Below are positions 35,948 through 47,560 of a DNA stretch of 64,000 nucleotides, in pieces. The stretch spans positions 2,859,503-2,923,502 of the forward strand of contig NC_037265.1 in the NCBI RefSeq assembly GCF_000002425.4, in the 5' to 3' direction. Under the pieces are notes generated by a model, which had not been told where the DNA came from, did not search any database, and was given only the letters and a program-made list of their open reading frames with translations. The position numbers and the translations under genes are program-made. The DNA comes from Physcomitrium patens. Lineage: Eukaryota; Streptophyta; Bryopsida; Funariales; Funariaceae. Each line of letters begins with the position of its first letter. The first letter of the stretch is position 1.

Positions 35948-36223
35948 AAATGTTTTTTAACCAACATCATTGAAATAAACAAATTTTGAACAAATAAATT
36001 TAAAGATGAACAAGCTTAGAATAAAAGATTATTGAACAAAAAAATTTAGAAAGTACAAGCATAACCATTAAAGACCATTCAAGACAAATTCAAATACAAA
36101 TACAATTAAGATCAAAGAAAAGCTTCACAACATGACTTCAAAAAAATAACTCTTCTTCTCTCTATTTAATCTTAATGAAAAAAAATTGCCATAATCAGAG
36201 TCCATTGCACATGCACAAATCCC

Positions 36224-36290
36224 TATATATATATATATATATATATTTATTTATTTATTTATTTATATTATTTATTTATTTATTTATTTA
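36224..36290. repeat. (AT)n plus (TTTA)n compound microsatellite
   Basis: An AT run of about 11 units is followed by TTTA units with one interruption. Confidence 0.9.
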
Positions 36291-38340
36291 TGTATCATTT
36301 AAAATTATTATATTTATCTTAATTATTTTACACAAATTTAGGTTTGTAATCCACAAAGAAGAACAAATGAAGGTGAGCATCACCTTAGTAAGTACAACCT
36401 AAAACAAGTTACCTACCTTGGACATTCACACTATTTAACGAGCTAGCAAAGCAATGGCACAAACCAAATATCTTGGTAAGGATTTGGCTTTAGTTCCTCC
36501 AAAAAAATGTTGGAGGCACTAATAGCATTTGAAGATACAACGGAAAAAAAAATGCATGTACCTTCACTTGGGTTTGATTTACACATTATTTTATGTACTA
36601 TTGATTTGATTAAGAAAATAAGTAAATAAACAAATACACCATGTCTGCATGAAGGACAAGCATTTGTTAGTTATTATTTATGTCTTAGCAATGTAGTCTT
36701 TGTTGGTATGTGGGGACCCAGCATGTGCACTCACAAAATTAGAAGTTGGAAATGAGTTTGGATATGGTCATGACTCAGAATGGACTCACTTTTGGGACCT
36801 TTGCAACTAAAAATATGCATATATAACAACTGTTAGACTTGCTGGTGTGCGGCTTTGAAATTGACTCCCAAAAACATTGTGTGCCCATATTGACAGTTTT
36901 GTTTTTTTGCATCTCTTCCAAATCCAAAAAAAAGCTGCTGTAGTTAACAAGAACTAAATACTATCTTCAGAAACATTTGCTTTTTATCACTGTTCTCAAC
37001 AAACTGTATTGCAGCATGCTGGCTTCTGGAGTCAAATGCATGAAGAAAGTAAAGGAAATATTTTCCAATGCACAAAAAGGAATATCAATGTTTAGTGATC
37101 AGAATTCAACCTCATTCTTCTTTGTGACCTTTGTGGCAGATGGCTGATGACTTCCCATCCTTCTTTTGTTGTTACTTCACATGTTACTTATCACAGTTTA
37201 GAATGACAATATTCTAACTTTGTTTTGACTATTATTGTGGAATCATTCAAACAGATATCATTGGGTGCATGGATTTGTGACAACAGTAACAGCAACTGGT
37301 GTAGGTGTGAGACTTTTGGTATATTTGTTATAGAATTGCAGACCATATTATTCTAGTATGATGTCACTTGGACGTGGCCTGCTTGGGTTACGTGCAAACT
37401 TTATTAGTCTTTGATGAACTGAGTCTGGGAGTGGGTGATGATAGTATTGTTTTCTTCTAAGCTGACTTGTAGACATTTATACCATACGTCAATACAATTT
37501 TTGGTCAAAACATCAGGTATCTCCAGCCTACTCAGCAAGCAAGTCTGTGATTGATACTAATGTCACTGAATGTCACTGTATCTATTTCCATTATTTTTAA
37601 GTGATTTTGCATGGATAGGGTGAGATTAAATCCAGATTATGTTACATTATATATTGTTGGAATTTTTTGCAGATGTCAAATTTGAAGAAAACATAATCTC
37701 TTGACATTTCATGAACAGTTTAAGACTAAAAAAATAGATTAGCAAAAAACAACTGAAAGCAATATTAAAGCCCTATCTGGTTTCAAGGATAGTAGCTTAT
37801 CACTGTTCTTGTTAGTGATAGAATAAATCATAGCTAGTACAAGGTACTCTTATGTTATCTAAAGATGACTCACAAAAGTTTTCTTTATGGTGTAAAGAAA
37901 ATGTGCTAGTAATGTAGCCAACCTATTTCCTATAACTTAAGCATTTTAGCATATTTTTTGTAAGTGTGCAAAAAAATAAATAAATAAATAAATCCTAATG
38001 CAGGCAAATAGAAATTAGGAGGATTCCATGTGTTTTCATACAATTTTTCCCAAAAAATACATATGTATTAATGTTCTAGTTGAAGATTCTCTTCAACTCA
38101 AATTCAATATACAAGCCAATCTAATTCCGACTAGTGGTTGGTTACAAAATCAAGAATGCTTAATTTCCCAACAAATTTTCTGACTTGGCATGAAATTCTT
38201 AATATGTTATCCTATGATGCCATGGAATTGAGGAAAAATGTGAATTAAATAATGTGAAACTACAAGGTGTCAGAACTTCTTAATATTATCATGTCAAGTT
38301 GATCCAAAATTCACAACCCTATAGGTTGGAAATGGGAGGT

Positions 38341-39133
38341 GGTCGAGAATAGGTCGGCCTCCTCACAGTTTGCAATTTTGTGAATCGGGCTCTTTCTCTT
38401 GTTTGTTGTGTGTGCACCATTTAACTTTGTTTAAGAAGAAGTGAGATGAATGGTTGTAGAAGCGACTCTCAAACAGATGGATCTCCAGTGTAGTTGAAGT
38501 GTGTGTGCAAAGCATGGAGGCAGACCAGAAAGAACCTCCTACTGGTCGGCAGTACATAAGTCTTTGCAGTATCAAACAAATGAAAGATCTCTGTACGAGG
38601 GATGGAATGTACACGAATTTCGCAAATATATTATTCTCAAGCGCCCGATTTCATTCAATTAGTAGAGGATTCTGGAAAAACACATTGGCAAGCAAATATA
38701 GGAGACTGTTAGCGCAAGTTTGAGTACACGAGCTCCCCGTGCACCGTCGTTACGAGGAATGGTAGTCTTTCCTCGTCTTTTACTGTGAACAGTACAATGT
38801 GTTGCTGATAGGATTGCACAAAAATGAGGATTTGTGATATTACTACAACTTGTGTTTCATCTTCTCTGACTGGGAATCGCACCAACTGTTAAGGGTTACA
38901 TAGAACAGGTTGTGATATTGTTCGAGGTTGTTTAGATTTGGCTTTAGCAGTAGTTACAAATCGTCATGTTCCTGCACGTCCAGTGCCAGAATGTAAATCA
39001 TGGCATAATCTTGAGACCAAATTGGCGAATCTTCGTGCATGGAATTGAGGAACCAAACTAACTTCCCAGTTATGCAAGCTAAATATATCGTAGGAAGTTG
39101 CTTCTCTTTTCTCTTGGGCTGCGACTCAGTGGT
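38341..39133 (-). other. Probable 3' untranslated region of the ARF gene
   Basis: The block keeps genic base composition for about 790 bases past the ARF stop codon and then turns AT-rich. No canonical AATAAA was seen on the minus strand, so the end is a guess. Confidence 0.4.
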
Positions 39134-42100
39134 CTAAAGCCCACTTGAAGGATCAGGAAGGGAACTTTGAGGGTACACCTCGCCGGAGTCGCTACTGATT
39201 AATCTTTGTGGCTGCAAGTGTTGCACTGGGACTGTCTCCAGCATCTTCAGCTGATCCTGACTAATCTGTGTCACTTCTGACGGCGAGAGAATTTTGATCG
39301 AACGTACGCAGTTCAAGAAATCTCTGCAGGTAGGAAAATGCCTCACGTCAGTAAGATATAAAGTTTCAAAAGGTACATTTGAGACCACCCAGGGGCTCAA
39401 CACATCATGTGAAAGTTAAGGAATTCTTATCAGAGCATACTCTAGATGTTACAGTATGACATGCTTTATCAAGGTCAAAGAGCTCCCTGGAGAATAGAAA
39501 AAAAGGTATAAATAGCTCGAAAATTGGAAGAAGCATTAGCTGATCAGAGCAAATACCACTGTTGATAAAAGAGAGCGAGACAATCACAACAAAATAAACA
39601 TCATTATCGTTGTTGATTACTTACTCCCATGGATCATCGCCTAAAAGAAGTGTGTCATTTTCATTGTCGACAAACACGATTTGCCATCCTGATGTGGGAG
39701 GATCTTCCATCAAGCAATCCAAATGAAACATCTTAGCCAGTTCCTTCCTAAGTTCTGCGTAAGTATTGAAGATCCTAACATCCAAAGATCTCCCAACTGA
39801 TCCAAGCTTGTGCACCTGAGCATACAGAACTAAGTCAAAATTTACCCACGTACACACCCACAACGCACAAAGCCGATAAGAATAGAAGAAACAACGGTGA
39901 AAATAAAAGAAGTTCCAGTTGCAATGAAAGATGTCTACAGTGCAGAATTTAGGATAGGCATATGAATCCTAGACCTTGGTGAAGGTGCGCTGAGACGATG
40001 CAGGTGGCCATCCTGTATTACGCTGAAATAATCCATTTTCATCCAACACCTCACCAGACATCATACCATTGCCCATGGAATCTGGAGTAGCCGGCGGGCC
40101 GTATGCAGATAGAAGCACGTTCTTGCCTGTAACATCTTTTGTATTCTCGTAAGTGTGAGAACTAACAGCACTCAAGACAATCACAAGTCAATCCACACAC
40201 ACACCAAAAAGCACGTGACCACGGTCAGCTTGCACCTAATCTGAGTTCTATTTATTGTTGCTGAATTCAGGAGGGGGCCGAAGTCCCAGACCTTGCAATG
40301 CTGATTCGTTGTTTTGGGGCAGCGCGAAAGATCCGGGCACTCCACCGCTGGGCGCCTCAACACGAGTGTGTTGGGATAGGATGAGTGATTGAGAATCAGG
40401 TTGATTTGGAAACCAGGGCGTGGAACCCTGCCACACAGTTTATACAAATGATACTGTAATAATCGACCATGTAGTAAGACAGCAACAAATTCTCACATGC
40501 GCATTGAGGTACTTGCTGAACGTCATGTGAACTCATTACTTGGAAAATGGCCATAAGAAATCGTCACAACGCCTGAAACTGATGATAGTTTTACTACTAA
40601 TGGATCCCATCTAGAAGAGACAAGAAACATTCTGTCAAGCTCACATGAAGCTGAAACAAACATTCTGCAGAATATTTCCAGAGAAACAAGAAGACGTGGC
40701 TGAGCAAGATCATCGTGACCGAGAAACCTCGAACTAACTCAGCATGGACTACTATAGCAATTGCAAGTACCTGAATAAACTCTTGCATTGTCCCGCAGGG
40801 CTGCAATCCATTTTGACTTGTTCGCATCATACTCGTGAGTTGATGCCCCCCATTAGAGGTTAATGGGTTACTACTTGGAGCCCTTCCCATCATCTCCTGA
40901 TAGGAGAAGGAATTAGACGTCGTAGCGGGAGGACCCAGCTGCACGTCGGATTCTCTGTAACTTGATGACCTAGCGGGGTTTCCCAAATCTGTGGTTTGTG
41001 TTTGGCATGTGGACATCTGCAATTGAGGGCCTGGAACGTCATTGATGTGTTGCATGAGTTGCTGAGGTTGAGGATGAGACTGGTGCTGACGAAAATGCAG
41101 CTGTGACAACAGCGGTGATTGAGCCAGCAACTGTTTCGAGGAATCTGCAGTCCGAATTTCTTGCAAGGCCGCTGCAGCAAGAGCACGGTACTGCTCATTC
41201 TGAGATGAAGGTACCATGGATCCGACATTCTGTTGGGGTAGTCGCATCCAAGAGGTGTTCATCGCCAAGCCACCAAATTTTTGCAATCCCAATGGGTCAC
41301 TGTCGTTGGGCCACATGTGTGACTTTTTCATCAACATCTCCAAATCATCTTCTCCTGATAGAAAGAATTTCAAGCATATATTTTCAGCAAGCAGAAAACT
41401 AAGACATCTGAAGCAAAAGTGTACACTGAAGGTTTCTCCAAGAGCACAAAACCAAGCGACCTATTTTTGTCCAACGTAAAGAAAGAAAATAAGATTACAA
41501 TAATTATGATTAAGAATTTCTCAAGACTGGAATTCACCCCGTCGTAACTAAATTGTGGATCGTCACTTGAAAATGTATTCAGCAACACATCCAAGTGCGC
41601 TTCATAGCTGAACACCCTTACCAGGCATGCCCCGAGGACGCTTCGATCTCAAAGCAAGGGGAGGAGGGCAGAGCAGAAACGGCGTAGTCAAGGGTTCAAT
41701 CTCCCAAAGAGACACTCTGTGCTGCCTTTCACCAGCCGTAGATTCATCCCATCCAACCTACGTAGCAAATTCGTAATAAGACACTATTAGTGCACGAGCC
41801 AAACACCTAGAAATGAAAACAATGAAGACTAATATAAGTTTCATGATTCGGACTTATAAAGACACACCTTGAGTGAACGCCAATGTGATTTGGGCCATCT
41901 AATAGGATCGAGATCCCCTAAACCAGTAATCGTGCCCACATACCTGACAAATTAAAAGCCAACACGGAATTGAGATTTACTACAACTCAGCCGTCAACGA
42001 AAGAAATGCAAAAACCATTCAAATAAGTAATAGATAAAGAAGCTGGCACTCACATCTGTAATTATCTATTGCATGATCATCCAATTAAAGTGATGCCTCA

Positions 42101-42660
42101 TACCTTCTTACACTCGATTCCTCGGTTTCAAACACCATTCGGAAGCGCATGCCCACTGTGAATTGAGTGTTATATAAAGCCTTGTGGTATTTTGTTAGAG
42201 GAATGACAAACTCAGATGGACTTTGCCTGCAAAGGTGAGACTTCGTAAGCATACTACCTAATCAAAAAAAAATTCAATCTTCTTATTTCAATATCGTGAC
42301 AGATTATACGAAAACAAGCTCCCAAACGCAAAGAATTGGCATGAACACCTTGGGTTGTAGAAAATTTTAAAGCGACTGCTCGTAGCTGCAGCATGACTGG
42401 CAGCTGCAAGGACCCCGAAGTGCATGCTATCACTTGATAGTACTGAAGACGGCATGACCGTTTGTTGCCTGTTCGCCCGCCTTATGCCCAACAAGAGATT
42501 GCCTTTATCATCTCTGAAAGACAGAGCAAGTTCCATAACAGACTTAGATGCACACACAAATAAGCATACCAATCCTAATCAGGAACCAATACTATCTTCC
42601 ACTAAAACAGGTATGAATCAAAAGTGCACATTGCATGGTTATCCCGACAGTATGCCTAAG

Positions 42661-42696
<36 letters not shown>

Positions 42697-45008
42697 GAAA
42701 AGAAACAGAATCTTTTATCAACCTATTACTGTCACTAACACCCGACGTTCGATATACCTTATAAACAATACCGAGTCACCTGCTTGCAATCTCTTAGCAC
42801 TGACAAATACACTCCACCCAGTAGTGAGAAGATGCCTACGAGGTTGACCTGTACAAAGAACAAACGAAAGCGTTTGATTGTTAAATATCAGCAAAGTTGG
42901 AAACATTACGATATAATCTGTTGATGAAAATTCAATTGTCCACTTGGATAGGACTCACGGTCACACAGCCGGCTGCTAAAAGGATGACTTTGATTTACTA
43001 TTGCGAGGACCAACAGAAAACATTTTCCTCTCCATTCCTTAATCGCAAAATTATACCGATGGAATATTCCTCTAGGCGGAATGACATAAGCATAATTCTG
43101 AAATAATTTGATGATCATGAAGGGATTTAATGTTCATTTGGTGTGAATGAAATAAATAATAGACATTGAATTTAATTCACATGGACCAAGAAAGTTGTAG
43201 TTTCACCTCTGTAAATATGACGAAAATGCCATTCCTGATCGTGAAGATCCCGTGCAACAAGTTCTTGGGCTGGAGGAACCCGTGTAAAATCCTGAAAGTA
43301 TCATAATACAAGCTTACAACCTAGTACTCTTCTCAGCTCTCCAGAAAATGCAGACGATCAAATTAAACTAAGAAATACTGCAGGTGATCATTTCAATATG
43401 ACACAATCATACCAGGTTTCTATCATACTACCAAAGAGAGTCAGCATGTCGTCTCAATCGATCCAACATATTACAGGTCAATCACAAATCTATAGACTAA
43501 AATCCATCAGTGCTAGTCTTCAGGGGAAGAAGCATACCAAGGGTGGGAAAACTTTCTCAGCAGCACGCCGTGGAATGGAGAAGCCGCCATGAGTACTAGT
43601 GTCACTGGCAGTTAAGGTCTTGCAAAAATATTCTGTCGGCTGCTTGTTGACTACTTCCAAATCTGGAGACAACAAAGCTTCTTTCTCCTGCAAAACGAAG
43701 AGACCAGTTGATGTGAATTAAATTCCTCGCCCCCGGGATGTTCAAAGACCAAAGAACAAAACGTGCACAGCAATAGATACTCTTAATCAGGCCGGATGAA
43801 GACACTGTTTTAGCAGCTTACAGATATCTGAATAGGAAGCAGAATCATTTGAGCATAGACTTCATCAGTTTCAGGGTCAGCCTGCAACAAAAAAGCTTCG
43901 ATCAGCAGGAGTCACCTTACCTATTGACATTCTCTTCTGACACAGCTGAGATGTAACATATGAAATTAGGCCAAAATTGCGTCTACTAGTGAAAAATATT
44001 GAATTTTACGAATGGGGTTCCAATTCCATTCAAGAAATTCGAAGTTTTGTGGCAGTGAATACAACTTTTGGCCAAAATCTTGTGTCACATTTTTAGCTGT
44101 GTGAAACGTTAAGAGCTAAGATACGGTAAGAGGACTAGCAAGAAATTGGAAGCCACTGTTACGATGTGATAGCTCCAGTGCAACGGAGGAAAATCCAAGT
44201 ATATAACAAAGAGTGATGCAGCACAGGATCGATGTTGATGCAAAATGGCTTGCAGCCAAAACTCACGAATTTACATTGTAGAATGCAAACTCGAATTTCT
44301 CAGACTATGATAACTAATTGAATCTAGCTCACAAGCCTAAAAGAGGCATGATGCATCTTCCATCGCACAACACGTACATGAAGTGTGACATTGTCAAGTA
44401 AGCAAATAATTTTCGAGGGGAGACTCGGGTAATTGGGAATGTGCGCGTCAGCATCCTTCTGTGTTGATGCAGCAACCTTGCAGCATTCCAAAATAATCAG
44501 ATCAGTTACATATGGGAGTTCACTATTAACAAACAGCAAACTGCCAAGGGAGTGTGGATGAGAGGATTCTCAAAGATATGATCACACTATCAGAAAATTC
44601 TCAAGGAAATTGAATCCATGAAATGTACAATTGTATACACAACTAGCCACCAGAATATTATTTTTTAAATGGCATCTAAACTACATAATTCGACAAAAAT
44701 TATAGATCTCAACGTACCTGCTCAATATGGCCTTGCGGAAAATACACCACACGGCTGCCAACGGGGGGTAAAGACACTAATGGCCCAGCACATGCGTGCC
44801 ACAGCTCAGAATTGAGACTTCGTCTCTCTCCTGCGAAACACTTACCCAATATTGATTAGGTCATTGATATTAGTTGGAGAGTTCGCCCCATCTCTGAGTG
44901 CATGTGTGTGTATATATATGTGCGTGTGCGTGTGCGTGTGCGTGTGCGTGTGTGTCAATATATATATATATATATATTTCTCACTTACACACATACAATA
45001 AGAGAGAG

Positions 45009-45046
<38 letters not shown>

Positions 45047-45368
45047 CACGCAAGCAGCAGACTTCACCAGTGATTAACAGATACCATCTTCCATGATGAG
45101 AAAGTCCTGTGAGTGAACACTAGTCTACAGAGCTTTCCATTTTGAGGCCAGAAGTCAAGAAACATCATAACCATACTCTCATAGAGGATTTTGGGGTGTA
45201 CAGAAACTTCAGAATCCACGGTGAGTGATCGAAAACGAAGATCTTGGCGTTGTGGAGAGGTGGAGACAAAAATGAAACACTGTATATCAGCCACATAGTC
45301 GGCCAGCTTAGCTGCTATGAAATTAGAAACAGAATAAAGAGGACAGAAGTAATATTACCAGGGTCCAT
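39134..45368 (-). CDS. Auxin response factor, class A (activator type), 16 predicted exons, about 786 residues
   Basis: ARFs bind auxin response elements in promoters and, in class A, activate transcription once Aux/IAA repressors are degraded. Exons (high to low): 45368-45359, 44830-44718, 44476-44378, 43881-43822, 43687-43538, 43291-43207, 42848-42758, 42513-42349, 42226-42104, 41943-41868, 41757-41622, 41354-40771, 40427-40292, 40126-39975, 39815-39625, 39323-39134. All have GT/AG borders and join in frame. The N-terminal [18 protein letters not shown] is followed by the B3 domain ([30 protein letters not shown]), the ARF domain ([44 protein letters not shown]), and a Gln-rich middle region with [16 protein letters not shown]. 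The PB1 domain keeps both faces: the Lys in [12 protein letters not shown] and the acidic [18 protein letters not shown] Gln-rich middle marks class A. The 10-base first exon is the least certain part. Confidence 0.93.
42664..42694. repeat. (AT)n microsatellite in an ARF intron
   Basis: It lies in the intron between the exons at 42848-42758 and 42513-42349. Confidence 0.9.
44903..45043. repeat. Compound (TG)n/(TA)n/(GA)n microsatellite in ARF intron 1
   Basis: Three different dinucleotide tracts lie in a row: GT-rich at about 44903-44954, (TA)n at 44960-44979 and (GA)n at about 45002-45042. All fall inside the predicted first intron (44831-45358). Confidence 0.9.
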
Positions 45369-47480
45369 GGTAGCCGGACCGTAGCCCGAGGCGGAGAGCC
45401 TGGCTGGGGAACTGGAGTACATCGCGAGATGCCGAAAAATTCTTTTGTAGGGTCGGCACTATATTGAGAGAGGAACCTGGAACGCATGCGTAACTAAAGA
45501 TCCGAGTCGCAGGATTTTGACGTCTTCTCTTGGACAAAACGAGCATGTCTACCAGTGCCTCATTCAGTGCTCCATCCCTTTTCCTGAACAACAATGTCTG
45601 CATTGGATTAATCCCAATACTTTTAACTGTTCAACTACTTCCTCATACACTGAAAGTTTTTTCTTCGACTTGACAATATACAGTCGCTGAGGTCGTCTTT
45701 CATAATCCACAGGGGCCTTCTAGTTACCTTCAAGCTGGCCGTAGTACTTACAGGATGCACGCACTCCTGGAGGTTAGCATCGCATCGCAGTCACTGAGTC
45801 CAGTAGGAATGATAAAGAACTTTCGTTCTGTCGTCGCTTAAAGACTAAGGTATACGCATTCCACTCTGGTTCAGCTTGTAGCAAACTTAACGTATGACCA
45901 GGCATACCCCCACTTCTGTTCCCCTACGGTATGTGAAAAGAAAAACACTCGACCTGTGATTCTTTCGTCCCTCCGTTTCAAAGCTTCTTACCTCCCTAAG
46001 GTCACAGGCCAGGCTGTGACAAAATTTGACAGAAATAAAGTTAGACTCCTACAGCCTACCGATCGAAACTGCAGGAAGGAGCTGTAACTTCGTCGCGACA
46101 ATTCTATCGCTCTCTTCCAAATCTGCTCCTTCGTAGACTCGAACTCGACCTAACCATAGATCCCTTAAGTCAAAGCGTCCACTGTAAGAAGCACTCGCAA
46201 CACTAATGTCGAAGCCCTTGGACACACGCACATGGAGTTCCAAAATCCACCTCCTGGTCAAAGATCCACAGTAGATATTACGATCTACAACAAAATCCTG
46301 AACTCCAAAACACCACGCAGCACCCCTTGGCAGACGAAAATTTGAGCGCGAACTGCGCCATTTTCGGCACTCTTTCAGAAAAAAAAAAAAAAAAAAAAAA
46401 AAAAAAACACACGCACACACGCACACACACACACACACACACCGGAAAAGCCTCCTCGCCCCCTTAAAACTCTGCAAACCTGAGCTCTCCTTTTTCCTCT
46501 CACTCTCCCTCACTCCATTACTCTATCACTTCCTCACTTATCAGCTCATCGTCTTCACACCAGTCTCCCACAGTCCCCGCCCTTACTTACAACCAGTCAG
46601 CACTTGCGCCATTATCTCCCTTGTTGCAAGCCTCCAAAGCCTAAACAATTCTACGAATGATTCACCACCGATCAGACGAGGCGCAATCAAGACAAGGACC
46701 AGGAGACTGCTCCCCTGCGCCTATTCGAGAATTCCGTTACTGTTAAATGTCTGTCTGGAAAACTAATTTACGACGCCATGATTCCTCCACCTATCTTCTT
46801 CTCTCACTCTCCTCTCCTCTCCTCTCTTTCTCTCCTCTCCCTCCCTCCCTTCCTCCCTCTGGTCTTCTTCTTCTTCTTCTTCACCACATCAGTGGTCATC
46901 ACCTCCCTGCTACCTCCACGGCTCTTCCTCCTCCTCCACCTCCTTCTCCTGCTCCTCAGCTGTTGCTGATCCACTTCTCACACACAAGCCCCCCCCCCCC
47001 TACTTCCAGCAGCCAGCCGCTCACGCCGCTAAACAGCATCTACAAGCTACAGACAAGGAACAACTCCATAGCCAGGCTCATAAAAGCAAAAGCAAAAATA
47101 TCAATAAAAAAATAATAACAACAACAAAAACAACAAAAACAATCTACATATACATATTTATATTTATATATATGTAATAGAAATCCAAAGGAGGATTGGA
47201 ACCGAAGAAAATGCCGCGACGGAAATATTTGAAGAGTCTTTCTTCCTCATCCGCGCTCACGGACGGACGGACGGACGGACGCACGCAGGCACCCCGCTCC
47301 AACATCCATCCATACATCCATCCATCTACATTTCAACAACTCATCCCTCTATTCACTCATTCATTCATCCGTCAGCGACGAGCCTCTTCATCGCCTCGGC
47401 GGTCATGCCGGCATGGAAATTCAAAATTGAATAAAAATCGAATAAAAAGAAAAATGGGCAATATAATTTTGCTGTGTTAA
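45369..47480 (-). other. ARF leader and upstream region
   Basis: The sequence up to about 46.6 kb has genic composition and no other supported gene, so it is probably the leader and promoter of the ARF gene. A poly(A) plus (CA)n tract lies at 46380-46441, and a CT-rich stretch on the plus strand at about 46797-46870. Further right are GGAC units at 47261-47280 and CATC units at about 47304-47331. A 7-codon alternative first exon at 46612-46594 is also possible (see findings). Plus-strand ORFs at 46747-47115 and 47196-47480 are low-complexity and not supported. Confidence 0.5.
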
Positions 47481-47487
47481 AGTCATA

Positions 47488-47560
47488 GGTTCGAGTGGCG
47501 GCTGGGACAGGAAAGTCCCCTTTGGCTTACTCGCAATTCCTGGTTAGATTTTCAGTATAT
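47488..47560 (+). other. Possible tRNA-derived SINE fragment
   Basis: GGTTCGAGT at 47488-47496 matches a pol III box B. It is followed by a GGGAC/GTCCC hairpin (47504-47519). No box A was found upstream, so the call is weak. Confidence 0.2.

Larger units (their letters stand above)
32360..38340. other. AT-rich intergenic stretch without a gene
   Basis: Six kilobases with no supported ORF. It holds poly(A) at 32853-32880, (AT)n tracts at 34332-34369, 34918-34940, 35163-35187 and 36224-36246, and a TTTA-type array at about 36246-36290. A CACTA terminus is at 35927, and there is a short hairpin at 36496-36516 (CCTCCAA / TTGGAGG). From about 36650 the sequence is less AT-rich and less repetitive but still non-coding. 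Confidence 0.75.

Noticed and set aside
45355-45603. 82-residue minus-strand ORF near the ARF start
   Set aside because: It is in a different frame from the ARF start and shows no domain; the region is better explained as ARF leader.
46747-47480. Plus-strand ORFs of 122 and 94 residues upstream of the ARF gene
   Set aside because: They are made by CT-, GGAC- and CATC-type simple repeats and have no domain.
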